Of a stretch of DNA of 64,000 nucleotides, positions 53,813-64,000 are shown piece by piece; the first letter of the stretch is position 1, and each line of letters starts with the position of its first letter. The notes under the pieces were generated by a model. That model saw only the letters and a list, made by a program, of their open reading frames with translations, was not told where the DNA came from and ran no database searches. The position numbers and the translations under genes are program-made. This stretch comes from Impatiens glandulifera (lineage: Eukaryota > Streptophyta > Magnoliopsida > Ericales > Balsaminaceae): positions 25,153,710 through 25,217,709 of the forward strand of contig NC_061863.1 of assembly GCF_907164915.1 (NCBI RefSeq). Reading direction: 5' to 3'.

Positions 53813-55061
53813 TGTTAGATTTAATTAAATTGATTAAAATGAACTTAGGAAATAAGTTTATTTAATACAACATTGTTCTAATGATGCGTAGATTATAAAG
53901 TAAAACTTAGTAATGCATAGGCAAAGTTGAAGAGCCGCGAGCAACTTGTTTTGATGATGCGTTAATTGAATTAAACTAAACATGTTTAATGAGCAGGTGA
54001 AGAAGAGCAGATGTCTCAAGATGAGTAGATATTTCGAGATGACCAGACGTCTCAAGATGACCAGACGTATCAAGATTACCAGACGTATCAAGATGAGCAG
54101 ACGTCTTAAGATGAGCAGATGTCTCAAGATGAGTAGACGTCTTAAAGCTGAAGGAAGCACGAGCAGATGCCTTGCTTCAGCAGCAGTCTAAAGAAGTGAT
54201 ATGTTTATCTACACAACTCATCAGCACAGTCATTAGAGTTCGTTATAAGCAGACTTCCTATTCAGCTTATTACAACTACCACCAAGTGCTCAACTATTAG
54301 AAAGTCGACACATATCTACGTATCAGATTCGGTCGTTGCCTACATCAAAGCACATCAGAGTACAACGTCAAATCACTGAACTTATGAACGACAAATCACT
54401 ATAGCTCTAGTACAGCGGATCCCCGAATATCTGGATTTAAGGTACGTCAAATCTTTTCCGGTCATTTCACAATCCAAGATTTAGAGTCAATTGTTTCTAC
54501 ACTTCACTATATAAGAGCTATAGAATACAACGGTGATTCTCCCTAGTTCTCTAGTTCTCAGACGATATACAATTAAGAATTTACATAGTCAACGAGCTTT
54601 AAAATTCTTACTCTCTCTAACTGTAAAAACATACATTGTATAAGCTAAGAGCATATTCGTGTTGTAAGTTAAACATAAAATTGTTTATTTAACAGAGTGA
54701 GTGCTAAAAGTTCAAAACAGGCATCTGTTAAGTCATGAGTTTCTAACTGGGTATGTATAGGCTCTATTTAAACCAAAATCTTCTAGTGGAATCTTTCTGG
54801 AAATAGAAGAGGTGACATAGGAGTTTTATCTCCGAACATCCATAAAACTCTCGTGTTATTTACTTTCCGCATCTTTACGTCTTGCATTCGTAGCTTAAAA
54901 TCTAGCAAACATTCCGCACTTAAAACTGTTCAAGAACTTGCGATAATTTGTGAAGAATAGAAACAAGTTTTAAGTCCATAACATGATTAAAACCGCATTA
55001 AAAGTCAAAGTTTAGCATAACAACATTCACCCCCCTTCTATTGTTGTATTTGATCCTAACA
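53813..55061 (+). repeat. Family B copy 2: 3' LTR
   Basis: Matches the 5' LTR at 46856-48117 throughout but lacks its small internal duplication. Ends GATCCTAACA. Confidence 0.9.
53998..54150. repeat. 18-bp tandem array (AGACGTCT core), copy 2 3' LTR
   Basis: Eight to nine units, GATGACCAGACGTCTCAA and GATGAGCAGACGTCTTAA types. The GACCAG subtype is shared with copy 1 (one unit) but is absent from the 5' LTR of copy 2. Confidence 0.9.
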
Positions 55062-55341
55062 CCTTTTATCAATATAATTTTCATACAACTTAACACTAGT
55101 TGGAAGTGACTTGTTGTCAAGTATTTCTACTATTTGTATAATCATATTTATACAAACAACATAAAAATATTCAATCCTGATTACCGAAAGGAATATCTGA
55201 AAAAGTAAAGTTATTGGTTATTAGTGAATAAAGCATAAACTATATTTGTTACTTACAATGTCAGCAAGATTGAGGCATTATCTTGATATGTTAAAATGAG
55301 TCATTTTGTCATCAAGTGTGCTATTAAAATAACTAGGATCA
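55062..55341 (-). repeat. Flank shared with 41277-41556
   Basis: Nearly the same 280 bases follow both family B 3' LTRs, offset by 13,785 bp. Here the sequence continues into the decayed gene; at 41556 it is cut off. Confidence 0.88.
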
Positions 55342-55939
55342 TGATGCTTCAACACCTATAAATAAATTCTAAATATCAATCACATGAACATTGAGTATAA
55401 AACATAAAAATTAAGTATGTTTTTAAAACTTGCATAGAACATTGTCGTGAAACAAATTCTTCATTTTTAATGCATTGATTGTCACTTAAAATTGATGTTC
55501 AAGATTCTGGCCCAAGCGTCAATTGCTTCACTGCAACATGCATATTTTCTTTCATTGTTGTAAGAGCTTGATATTGTAAATTGGAGTTTAGGTTGACCAA
55601 AAGCAACTCCCTACAAAGCACATTAAGAACATATATTACTTGGTATTACAAAATTTTAATAAATAGAAATTTTGAGAAAAACTTTACATTGGATTCAGTT
55701 CTTCAAAAAATACAAGATTCGTCATTAGCTTTACGTTGATTGAAACTTTACCAAGCTTCTGGAGGATGTTTTCCAGATAAGGGCTTCAAAGGACCAACGA
55801 GTCTTCCTCTTTGGATAGTCTTTAATATTTACGCAACTCGTCTCTTCATCACTCTCACTCTCGTCCATTGGATGGTATTCATTCCTCTCGGCCATAGAGG
55901 GACTTCTGTTTGAATTGTCATCTTGCTCTTCATTAATCT

Positions 55940-56245
55940 CGGTCATTGGGGGACTTATGTTTGCATTGCCTTCTTTTTCAATGTCTCCATCTTGATAGTT
56001 AACCTTTTGATGATCTTCAATATGAACATCATCCTACTCTTCGATAATCTCGGTCATTATGGGACTTCTATTTGAAATGTATTCTTTATTAATGTCCTCA
56101 TCTTGACATAGAGCCTTTGGACGGTCTTAAATATGTACACCATCCTACTTTTCGATAATCTCAGTCATTAGGGGACTTTTATTTGAAATGTCTTCTTTTT
56201 CAATATCCTCATCTTAACATTGAGCCTTTGGATGGTCTTCAATAT
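55940..56245 (-). repeat. ~111-bp tandem repeat within the decayed gene
   Basis: CATTGGGGGACTT, CATTATGGGACTT and CATTAGGGGACTT at about 55944, 56055 and 56167 mark three units. On the - strand each gives about 37 residues of the type SPxMTEIIEE...DDVHIEDHxK...DEDIEKE. The period is a multiple of three, supporting former coding function. Confidence 0.8.
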
Positions 56246-56559
56246 GTACATCATCGGCCTCGTTGACATTATTTCTCCAACTCTTGGCATATTTTTTGAA
56301 AAAAAACTAACTCGGTAAAATTGTGGATACCGACATCAAAAATAGGGTTGGAATCAATGTCGTGTTTCTCCAACTCGCTTGATAGATCAATGAGATGTTG
56401 TGCCATATGCTTGAAAGCATCGGCGACTTTGGATGTCAATATCTGTATTTTGAAATCATAATAGTTTAGAGTTTAAACCATATAACGGTATAATTAAATA
56501 TGAAGGGCTTCAAATGGTAGTTTACAACATCCCTATGAAGTATAATTGTACATAAATTA

Positions 56560-56715
56560 ACTTTCATGTTGAGCCTCTCCCAAATCCTGGTCTGGAATGT
56601 CATGTTCAGCCTCTCCCAAAACCTTCTCTGGAATCTCACGAGGAGCCTCTCCCAAATCCTTATCTTGAATCTCATGATGATATTCCTCTCAAAAATCCTT
56701 ATCTCAAATTTTAGG
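56560..56715 (-). repeat. ~45-bp tandem repeat encoding DLGEA motifs
   Basis: The - strand reads EIQDKDLGEAPREIPEKVLG then EAEHDIPDQDLGEAQHE, three to four units of about 15 residues. It lies upstream (in coding sense) of the 111-bp repeats. Confidence 0.75.
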
Positions 56716-57100
56716 ATGATGCTCAGGATGACCCCCTTTAAAAAGTGAAACACGAATTACAATAGGGTCCACACATCCAAAACTATCTCCTAGAGATTAT
56801 ACCGAGATTCTCTTGAACACTTTAACATCATTCCAGCATGAGATGATTGGAAAATACTTCTGATGTGGTTTTAGCTTGTTTTCAAACACCTCATTGAGAT
56901 ATTATAACAGGAAAAAAAATATATTAAACATGTTAGTAAAATTTATCAAACATAAACAAGGGAGTTGTTATATATTAATATAAGATTTACCATTAGAAAT
57001 GTTAGAAGTCCATGAAAGAAGGATTCATTGTTTTTTTCCATTTTTGGCACTTTCAACAAATCCTCTCATTGTGAACTTGCACCAGTTCAAGTTTCTTATG

Positions 57101-59820
57101 TTTTTTTTGGAAGAAAATAGTTTAGTTCCATTTCATTAAAAAAACAAAAGAGAGAAAAAATACAAAAGTTTAAGATCAGATCTAGAAAATTTCTAGATTT
57201 AACAATCAAACAAGAACTGAATTACAGACATCAACAATAATCAATTAGTGTTTATAGCATTTTTACTTTGATTCTACTTGTGACTTTCTCAAACAAAATA
57301 TTCCATATATAGTAGAGCTTTCTATTCTCTTCATTCCTTTCGATTCCTCTCCAGGATTGAATGAGTGCATTTTCATCTGAAGTTATATCTCCTCAAATAT
57401 CTTCAATAGTTCTACTTTTTCCACTGTGAGTTCTTGAATTTCTTTCTTTCCGGAAATTGTAAATTACTACTCCAAAGTAGCATTTCAGCATATTTATATA
57501 GAAGGATCTTCCTTTTCCTTTATTCTTCATTCACTTTTGGATTTCTTCCCATGTTCCTAGAAAGTTGATGATGTTCATGTTTGCATCATACCTCCTCTAG
57601 ATTTGTATTACAAAAGAGTATTACCCAAATAAATAGTTTATGATTTACTCAACTCACGAACATAGGACACAGTTGATATTAGGAATGTTTATGTAGTTTC
57701 GAATTATGTCTTTTGTTGTCAACCTTTTCCTGTATACCAGCTAGAGAAGAAATTGGCGACGAGGAATAATCTTTGGAGACCATACCAAATTATGTCAATT
57801 TACCTCTTGTCCTCTTGTTCTAACCATTTCTCATGCCTTTCCTATAATGAACTTCTCATTACTTTCTGTTTTCCAGCATATTTCATCATTTCTTTCATTG
57901 AGTTACTTCTTCCTCATTAGGTTTAGGATTCTATCACCTTCTAGAATACGCCTCAAAAGTGAATCACATTTACCTTTATAGACGTCTCTAAATGAGTATT
58001 TGATACATTCTCTTCTAACTTTGCTTCCTTGCATTTCTTCTTTGAATAAAATGGGAATATTATCTAGCCAAAGATCATTCCAGAATAGTACCCCTCTTCC
58101 ATTTCAAATTGTGGTTTACACCATTTGAAAGACATCTTTTCTAATTTTTAGGATCTTCTTCAATGTCCATAACATTCTTTCATTAATGCTTCGTGTCTAG
58201 ATAATATGCTCTTCTTTCATAAATCTTGTATTCACTCATATGCTCTTCTTTCCTATAATGAACTTCTCATTACTTTCTGTTTTCCATCATATTTCATCAT
58301 ATCTTTCATTGAGTTGCTTCTGCCTCATTAGATTTAGGATTTTATCACCTTCTAGAATATGCCTCAGAAATGAATCACATTTACCTTCATAGATGTCTCT
58401 AAATGAGTATTTGATACATTCTCTTCTAACTTTTCTTCCTTGCATTTCTTCTTTGAACATAATGGGAATATTATCTAGCCAAAGATCATGCCAGAATAGT
58501 ACCCCTCTTCCATTTCCAATTGTGGTTTACACCATTTGAAATACATCTTTTCTTGTTTTTAGGATCTTCTTCAATGTCCATGCCATTCTTCCATTGATGC
58601 TTCGTGTCCTGATAATATGTTCTTCTTTCATAAATCTTGTATGCACCCATTTGACTCATAGGGAGTCTGCTTTCTGCTCCAACGTCCATAGGTTCCTAAT
58701 GGTGATGGCTTTGTTCCATTCAACAAAACTTTTTATTTCTAGTCCTCGTTCTTCTATGGGAGTGCAAACATCCTCCCATTTTACATTTTTACCTCATTTG
58801 TCTTGTGTTCCCTAAACGTAATCTCTCATGATTCTATCCAGTTCAGTTATTACTTTCTTTGGGATGACTATTTTTTGTGTTTTGTAGCCAATAATTCCAA
58901 ACATGACTCTTTTAACGAGCTCGATTCTACCTGCATAAGACAGTTTTTTCGTAGCCCAACCCAAGACATAATTTTTAACCTTTTCTACCAGTTGTCTGAA
59001 GTGATTATATCGGAGTTATTTTGATGATAGGGGTACTCCAAGGTACTTCATTGGTAGTTCACCTTCCTTAATTTCCATAATATTGAATATGTTTTCCTTC
59101 CATTCTTCATTAACCCCTCCAAAGAAATCATGACTTTTGTTCTCATTGATGTATAAACCTGTAATACTCGAAAAGATTGTTAGATCTTCTTTGATTATAC
59201 TAACAGATTCAACATCCTCATGAGCCACAAAAAATAGATCATTTGCAAAAACATATATGGGTTATTGTTTGTTCTTTGAAGTATGGGTGAAATTTGAAAT
59301 GATGACTTCTCATAAGCATTTTAAAAATGTAGTCAAAAATTTTCATTGTTAAAACGAATAGGTAAGGAGATATATGGTCTCCTTCCCTTACTCCCCTTTC
59401 ACCTTTGAAGAAGCCTCCAGAATACCATTCACACTCATAACAAAGTGAGGAGTGGAAACACATTGCATAATTCAATCAATAAAAATGATTGAAAAACTTG
59501 TAGTAAAGAGAAATTCGTGGATTGTTCCCCATCTGAATGAGTCAAAATCTTTTCTAATGTCAATTTTGAAAGTCACACATGAAGATATGTTTTTATTGCC
59601 ATATCCATTCAAATAGCTCTACATGAGTAAGATGTTATGGGAAATAAAGTGTTTAGGAATAAATGTTGATTGCCCTAATCCTAAAATTTTATCAATAACT
59701 ATTTTCAAGTGTTGCGAAAAAAATTTAGAAATAATTTTGTAAATAACATTGCAGCATGAAATAGGACGAAAGTCCTAAATTTTTTCCGGAATTAAATTCT
59801 TAGGTATCAAATTCAACACT
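57101..59820 (-). mobile_element. 5'-truncated LINE with 13-bp target duplication
   Basis: The - strand has reverse transcriptase sequence beginning within the RT domain, then GFFKGERGVREGDHISPYLF, VFANDLFFVA, AHEDVESVSIIKEDLTIFSS and GLYINENKSHDFFGGVNEEW, followed by the zf-RVT region. It ends in a poly(A) tail (T8 at 57101-57108 on +). CAAGTTTCTTATG (57088-57100) and CAAGTTCCTTATG (59821-59833) flank it, 12 of 13 identical. The catalytic F-A-D-D motif is FAND and a frameshift precedes it. The endonuclease domain is missing, as in most LINE copies. Confidence 0.88.
57841..58650 (-). repeat. 411-bp tandem duplication inside the LINE
   Basis: CCTATAATGAACTTCTCATT occurs at 57841 and 58252. 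The two copies match throughout apart from scattered changes, and both encode RTRSINxRMxWTLKKILKxR and GRGVLFW-DLWLDNIPI of the region after RT. A LINE has only one such region, so the duplication arose within this copy or its parent. Confidence 0.9.
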
Positions 59821-59830
59821 CAAGTTCCTT
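59016..59830 (-). pseudogene. LINE reverse transcriptase domain, broken
   Basis: From the 5' side: ISCCN-like region degraded near 59750, ILGLGQSTFIPKHFISHNIL (59690-59620), FKIDIRKDFDSFRW (59560), then MNYAMCFHSSLCYECEWYSG and the motifs given for the whole element, ending MKYLGVPLSS near 59025. The first catalytic Asp (DFDS) is present; the second site reads FAND. The enzyme would reverse-transcribe element RNA at the nicked target. Frameshifts abolish it. Confidence 0.85.
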
Positions 59831-60600
59831 ATGTTATCAACATATATTAAGGATTTCGGAATTTTGAATCTGCATTAATAAAATAGATATATAAGTATTC
59901 ACGAATACCAATATAAAGAAAGAAGAGAACATATAAATAAAAGATTGTATATCAGGATAGTGTATTTTGTGTTATCCAAAGAAAACTTGAGACAACATAG
60001 ACAAAAAAAAGTCAATTTTGAAATTGTTGTTTGCACTTATGTTTTCTAATATTGTACGTGGCATTACATTTGTTTTAGCACCTCCCTTTTCATTGTTGAA
60101 GACCCATCTACTCCTCTAATGGATTAGGAAAGCATTATATTCAGGTTCTTTTGAGTTGTTGCCAATTGTCTCAACTATTTACAATTCCCCTCTAGGGATG
60201 TTCAACACAAACTAGACAACATCTTCATCAATCTAGATCTCGTTACCATTGTTTAATATAATACATCTTTTATTAACGTCGAAAGTTCTCACGAGGTGTT
60301 TGGAAAAGTGAATCGGGCATTTTGAGATGCTTAGTGAAAGAATGGAACCAAAACTGATGGCCGTGACTACTTCCTTATGTTGGTCGGAGAGGTTTTGAAT
60401 AAGGTTAAAAAGGTCGTTTGGGGAGGTTCTGGTTTTAAAAGTAACTTCTTTTGGGGATTTAAGATTTTAGGATCGGTAGTTACACAAGAAGCGATGAGAG
60501 ATAAGGCTTCAACATTTTTTGAAGAATCAACATTTTTAGGAGTAGACTTAGAAATACTAGAAATACACTATTAATGAAATACGTTACCTCGCATCATTTT

Positions 60601-60882
60601 CGTCAATGTTGGATACCGCGACGATTTTTTTGTTTGTTTCCTAAATATTAACAAGAATATTTCACATGGTCAATATGATTTTCTAAAACCATCCAAAGTA
60701 GCATTTCGTTTTGTACAAATAATGTTAAAAACGTACCATTTTAGCGTGTTACGGTGGTTGTTTCCAGCAAAGAATCGTGAAGTGAATCAGGGTTAAATAT
60801 CGTAAATTATCTAGAGAGAAAGTTGAGAGCAAGATAAATTAAATAGACAACAGCGGGAAAACATTTTATACTAAATATTATG
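60601..60882. other. Upstream flank of the decayed gene
   Basis: No supported gene. May contain the former promoter of the - strand gene; no clear TATA element was chosen. Confidence 0.35.
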
Positions 60883-61860
60883 TGAAGCTCGTTCTACAAC
60901 GCTCTCGTGTAAAACGAGTGTCACAGGTGCAACAAAATTATTACATTTTTATATTTTTAATTTAAATTTATTATTATAATAATCATATATTTTTTATACA
61001 AAACATTATGTTATTATTATTGTGAAATAAAATTAATAATTGTTAAATTATAATAAAAATAAAAATAAGGTTTATAAAATAAAAAAGAAACTGAATTATT
61101 ATATTTATGTGGTGTTATTTTGAAACTATTAATTACATTAAACATATTTTTTATACCAAATATATGTTATTATTATTGTGAAATAAAATTAATAATTGTT
61201 GAATTATAATAAAACTAAGTCTTATAAAATAAAAAATGAAAATGAATTATTATATTTATGTACTATTATTTTGAAATTATGAATTATAGTAATTGTATAT
61301 TTTATTTTATATTATGTTATTATTATTATTTTTAATTAAAATTAATAATTGTTAAATAAAACTCGTTTTACATGAGAGCGTTGTACGACAGATATCGTAC
61401 AAAGCGCACTTTACACAATAGTCATTGTACATAGCGATGTACAACGATCACGTGTAAAGCTCGCTTTACGAAATATTTGTTGTACATCAATCTCGTGTAA
61501 AATATCTCGTGTAAAGCTCGCTTTACGAAATATTTGTTGTACATCAATCTCGTGTAAAATATCTCGTGTAAAGCTCGCATCACAGGAGAGTGTTGTACTT
61601 TACACGATATCGATGTACAACACTCTCCTATGATGCGAGTTTTACACGAGAGCGTTGTACAACAAATATCCTATGAAGAGCGTTTTACATGAGAGTGATA
61701 CACATCGGTTATTGTGTAAAGCGCACTTTATACGATATTTGTTGTACATTGCTCTGTGTAAAACTCGCTTCATATGAGAGCATTGTACAATGTGCTTCAC
61801 AAGAGAGCGTTGTACATCGACTTTTGTGTAAAGCGCTCTCGTGTAAAACAATTCACATCT
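60883..61860. mobile_element. Hairpin-rich repeat block, possible MITE-like element
   Basis: The left end has CTACAACGCTCTCGTGTAAA. The right 500 bases are built from CTCGTGTAAAGCTCGC, GAGCGTTGTAC and ATTTGTTGTACATC in both orientations. CGTGTAAAGCTCGCTTTACG at about 61450 and 61510 recurs with a 61-bp period. The middle is three ~153-bp AT-rich units. The inverted ends suggest an element, but no target duplication was found. Confidence 0.5.
60960..61355. repeat. ~153-bp AT-rich tandem array, about 2.6 copies
   Basis: ATGTTATTATTATTGTGAAA occurs at 61008 and 61164, and a diverged ATGTTATTATTATTATTTTT at 61314. Each is followed by TTAATAATTGTT, and AATTATTATATTTATGT recurs between them. Confidence 0.85.
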
Positions 61861-62909
61861 CCATGCTCAAACTTTGCCTCTATCTATATTACTTTTACAC
61901 ATTTGCACAAACTCTCAACAAACTTTTGATATCAAGATTTCGTTTGGACTTGTATTGGGAGCTGGTCTGAATGTGCAAAAGTCTATAAACATTGTAGGAC
62001 TTGTGTTAACTATTCAAGACAAAATTTTTATATAAGTTTCCAACCAAAAATTGTGAAATAGAGTTTCGACAAAGAATTGTGAGCTTATTTCTGAAAAAGT
62101 ATGAATGTTCTATAGAGAAAAATCGTAAATCGTAATAAAATAATAAAATTGGAAGAGATAATCACTTATGTATGAAATAATTATAACAGATCAAGTGTAG
62201 AGTGGGAAATATAAATTTTGGTTACTAAGGATCAATTTACAATAGAATGGGAAAGGAATGGATTGGGCTTGAGTTTGAATTTGAATTTTTTTATTATTTT
62301 TTAAGAAAATTCAGTTTAATAATATAATATTATGATTATTTTAATTGGTGATTGATAACAAGGACACATGATACTTTTGCGACATGGCAATTCCTCCTTA
62401 CAAAAAATTGTCTCCTCTACCCAACATAAATTTACCTTTAAAAAAATAATAAAATTAGAAAATATTTTCTTCCTTAATCATATTTCATGATGGGACAACC
62501 TAAAGAAAATATATTTATGTTAAGTTTAAACTTATTCTCTTTAGTTAAATCCAACCATATTATATTTTTTTTATTAATCTTAGATTTAAAATATTATATA
62601 ATTTTAATATTTAAAAAAATAAGTACAGAAATATTTTAAAATATAAATAAAAGTTTGTAGACGAAATATATTAATTAATAACTTCTGGGCGATAGAGTTT
62701 TATTATCTGTCCTATTATTTAGAAAAAGAATAATTATTACCTTTTCTCGAGGCATGTGCTTCATTTATTAGATATTTTTTTAGTATGGTTTACTCCTCTT
62801 CAAATCAATATGCTCATTTCACGCTAAAATTCTAACTTGTAACCTAATTCAAGGACATCTACATTAAGTTCTTTAATCTTATATTTTTTTATTTTTTTTT
62901 AGATTTTTA
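61861..62909. other. AT-rich intergenic DNA
   Basis: No gene, RNA or element boundary could be supported. Confidence 0.5.
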
Positions 62910-63178
62910 TATAAAGACTAGTTGTTTTGAGAATTTTTTAAAAAAATTATCCAAAATTAATTTTCTAATTAATTATTTCTCAAAATCACATCACTTATTT
63001 TATTAATTAAAACATTAAAATACTCTTTATGTTAAATTATTATTTTTTATTTTATTTATATATCAATATCTTTTAATCTTTTAAAATAAAGATAATTATC
63101 CCCTTCTCAAAATTATCATCAATCATTACTTTTTTTTCTATTTAGGTTTTTTTTAAAATCTAAATCCAAACAAGGCGA
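62910..63178. mobile_element. Degraded second copy of the 46153 MITE family
   Basis: The right end CTAAATCCAAACAAGGCG matches the right end of the MITE at 46380. Internal blocks also match (CATCACTTATTTTATTAATT, ATATCAATATCTTTTAATC against ATTAATATCTTTAAG). The left terminus is not recognisable. Confidence 0.4.
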
Positions 63179-64000
63179 AAAAATATATTCTTTAACATTG
63201 AGTTTTTTAATTTTTTAAGAATAAATTATTTAATATATTTAATATTTAAATTTATTTAGTTGATAAATTAAGATGAATAATTAGAATTATGATAATATAA
63301 AGTATTTGTGTTTTAAAACTAAATATCATCTAAATCCTACCTTTAGACTAGGCAATTATAATGTTTTTGTTTTTACTTTTGACTTTGTATACAAAGTCTT
63401 TGATAGTTGTTTATAATAATCTTTTTACTTATTTTTCTCTTTTATAATATTAATTGAGGATTATTTCAGGACTAAGGTTAAAGAGAGACTATGTAATAAA
63501 ATATACTTATTAGAAAGAAAAAATATTATATATGTTACATTCTTTTATTAAAGAAACTAGGAAAATTTGAGGAGATGACTCCACTAATAGGCCTAATAGG
63601 AGAGTTAAAATAAAACACTGGTGATCCTTTATTGTTTTTGGACGAAATTTTTTTATTTGTCAAAAAATTTAATTATGAATTTTCTTAGACGAAAATGCCC
63701 AAGTTGTGTCACGCAATCGCGAGACGAAAAAAAAAATTTATTGAGTTGCGACGTAAGGGTATAATTGTCATTAAAAAAATGTGACTAGTGGGTCATTTTC
63801 CTCAAATTTCCCATTAAACTATTATATATACACATACATACATTTTTATTATTTTTTTTTGAGTGATTGCATTTCCACCAAAAAGGCCAATTTCTTGAGT
63901 ATGGTAAATAATTAAAGACAATACACAAGGCAAAAGAAGTCTGAAATAGAACATTCTGAATTTCATTATCTTAACAAACAAAAAAAAAATACTGGTACAA
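63179..64000. other. AT-rich intergenic DNA to the window end
   Basis: No supported gene. Contains GC-richer GTCACGCAATCGCGAGACG at about 63709, of unknown meaning. Confidence 0.4.

Larger units (their letters stand above)
46856..55061 (+). mobile_element. Sirevirus 'family B', copy 2, both LTRs present
   Basis: 5' LTR 46856-48117 and 3' LTR 53813-55061, both TGTTAGATTT...CCTAACA. Primer site at 48120, purine tract AAAAGGGGAAAT at 53801-53812. The interior holds gag, protease, integrase, RT and a post-pol ORF in copia order, all with stops. About 640 bp including RNase H is deleted compared with copy 1. Flanks TCTTT (left) and CCTTT (right) differ at one base and may be a mutated 5-bp target duplication. 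Confidence 0.9.
55062..60600 (-). pseudogene. Decayed PMD/DUF1985 + Ulp1-protease-like gene, interrupted by a LINE
   Basis: Read 5' to 3' on the - strand: an N-terminal exon (60590-59990) with KILNPQKKLLLKPEPPQTTF, SFGSILSLSISKCPIHFSKH, LVRTFDVNKRCIILNNGNEI and IPRGEL. Then the LINE insertion, an exon near 57080 with NLNWCKFTMRGFVESAK, one near 56870 with KLKPHQKYFPIISCWNDVKV and SFGCVDPIVIRVSLFK, acidic tandem repeats (56720-55730), and near 55560 CSEAIDAWARILNINF. The order resembles the plant-mobile-domain/DUF1985 genes with a C48 (Ulp1) peptidase that travel with plant transposons. No protease catalytic residues were identified and stops are frequent. The family call is moderate. Confidence 0.45.

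Noticed and set aside
58594..59024. + strand frames of 73 codons each
   Set aside because: They are shadows of the - strand LINE coding sequence.
60377..60574. 65-codon + strand frame rich in Gly/Phe
   Set aside because: The - strand of the same interval reads as the N-terminal exon of the PMD-like gene, with motifs; the + frame is its shadow.

Overview
The window is AT-rich nuclear DNA of a flowering plant, probably a eudicot; the species cannot be told from the sequence. The evidence is a plant-type armadillo-repeat kinesin with small exons, Sirevirus (Ty1/copia) and Tat-lineage (Ty3/gypsy) retrotransposons, hAT elements, a Tourist-like MITE, tRNA-derived SINEs and a LINE. No bacterial genes, rRNA, true tRNA or CRISPR arrays were seen.

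Layout. 1-2.4 kb: the last four exons of an ARK-type (armadillo repeat) kinesin on the + strand, the only clearly intact host gene portion; one of its introns has a GC-AG boundary. 3.1-6.9 kb: a nest of short LTR-like units in tandem and inverted order, with a 1,055-bp hAT element inserted (perfect 8-bp target duplication). 7-11.6 kb: AT-rich intergenic DNA with a possible orphan 3' exon at 9946-10104. 11.6-18.7 kb: a complete, structurally clear Sirevirus-type element ('family A') with both LTRs, 5-bp target duplication, PBS and PPT. It carries gag but no reverse transcriptase or integrase; their place is taken by an antisense ORF and a coiled-coil/RG-rich ORF. 18.7-33 kb: a Tat-lineage Ty3/gypsy element on the - strand with LTR-like copies at both ends, degraded gag-pol from which the RT catalytic block is deleted, and four different tandem arrays downstream of pol. 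33-34.8 kb: copia and inverted Sirevirus LTR debris. 34.8-41.3 kb and 46.9-55.1 kb: two copies of a second Sirevirus family ('family B'). Both are followed by the same 280 bp of non-element DNA, so one arose by segmental duplication. 41.6-46.9 kb: another copia fragment, an hAT remnant, three tRNA-derived SINE-like sequences and a Tourist-like MITE. 55-60.6 kb: a decayed - strand gene resembling the PMD/DUF1985 plus Ulp1-protease genes that travel with plant transposons, interrupted by a 5'-truncated LINE with its target duplication. 60.9-61.9 kb: a hairpin-rich repeat block. 62-64 kb: AT-rich DNA with a second MITE-family copy.

How it fits together. This is the 3' end of one host gene followed by about 60 kb of nested, mostly dead transposable elements. 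The most unusual structures are the LTR promoter regions of the two Sirevirus families. Each carries a dense tandem array built on an AGACGT core (17-bp hairpins in family A, an 18-bp unit holding the palindrome AGACGTCT in family B). Also unusual are the pol-less family A element with its antisense ORF and the duplicated Sirevirus-plus-flank segment. All calls come from reading the sequence; no database search was run.
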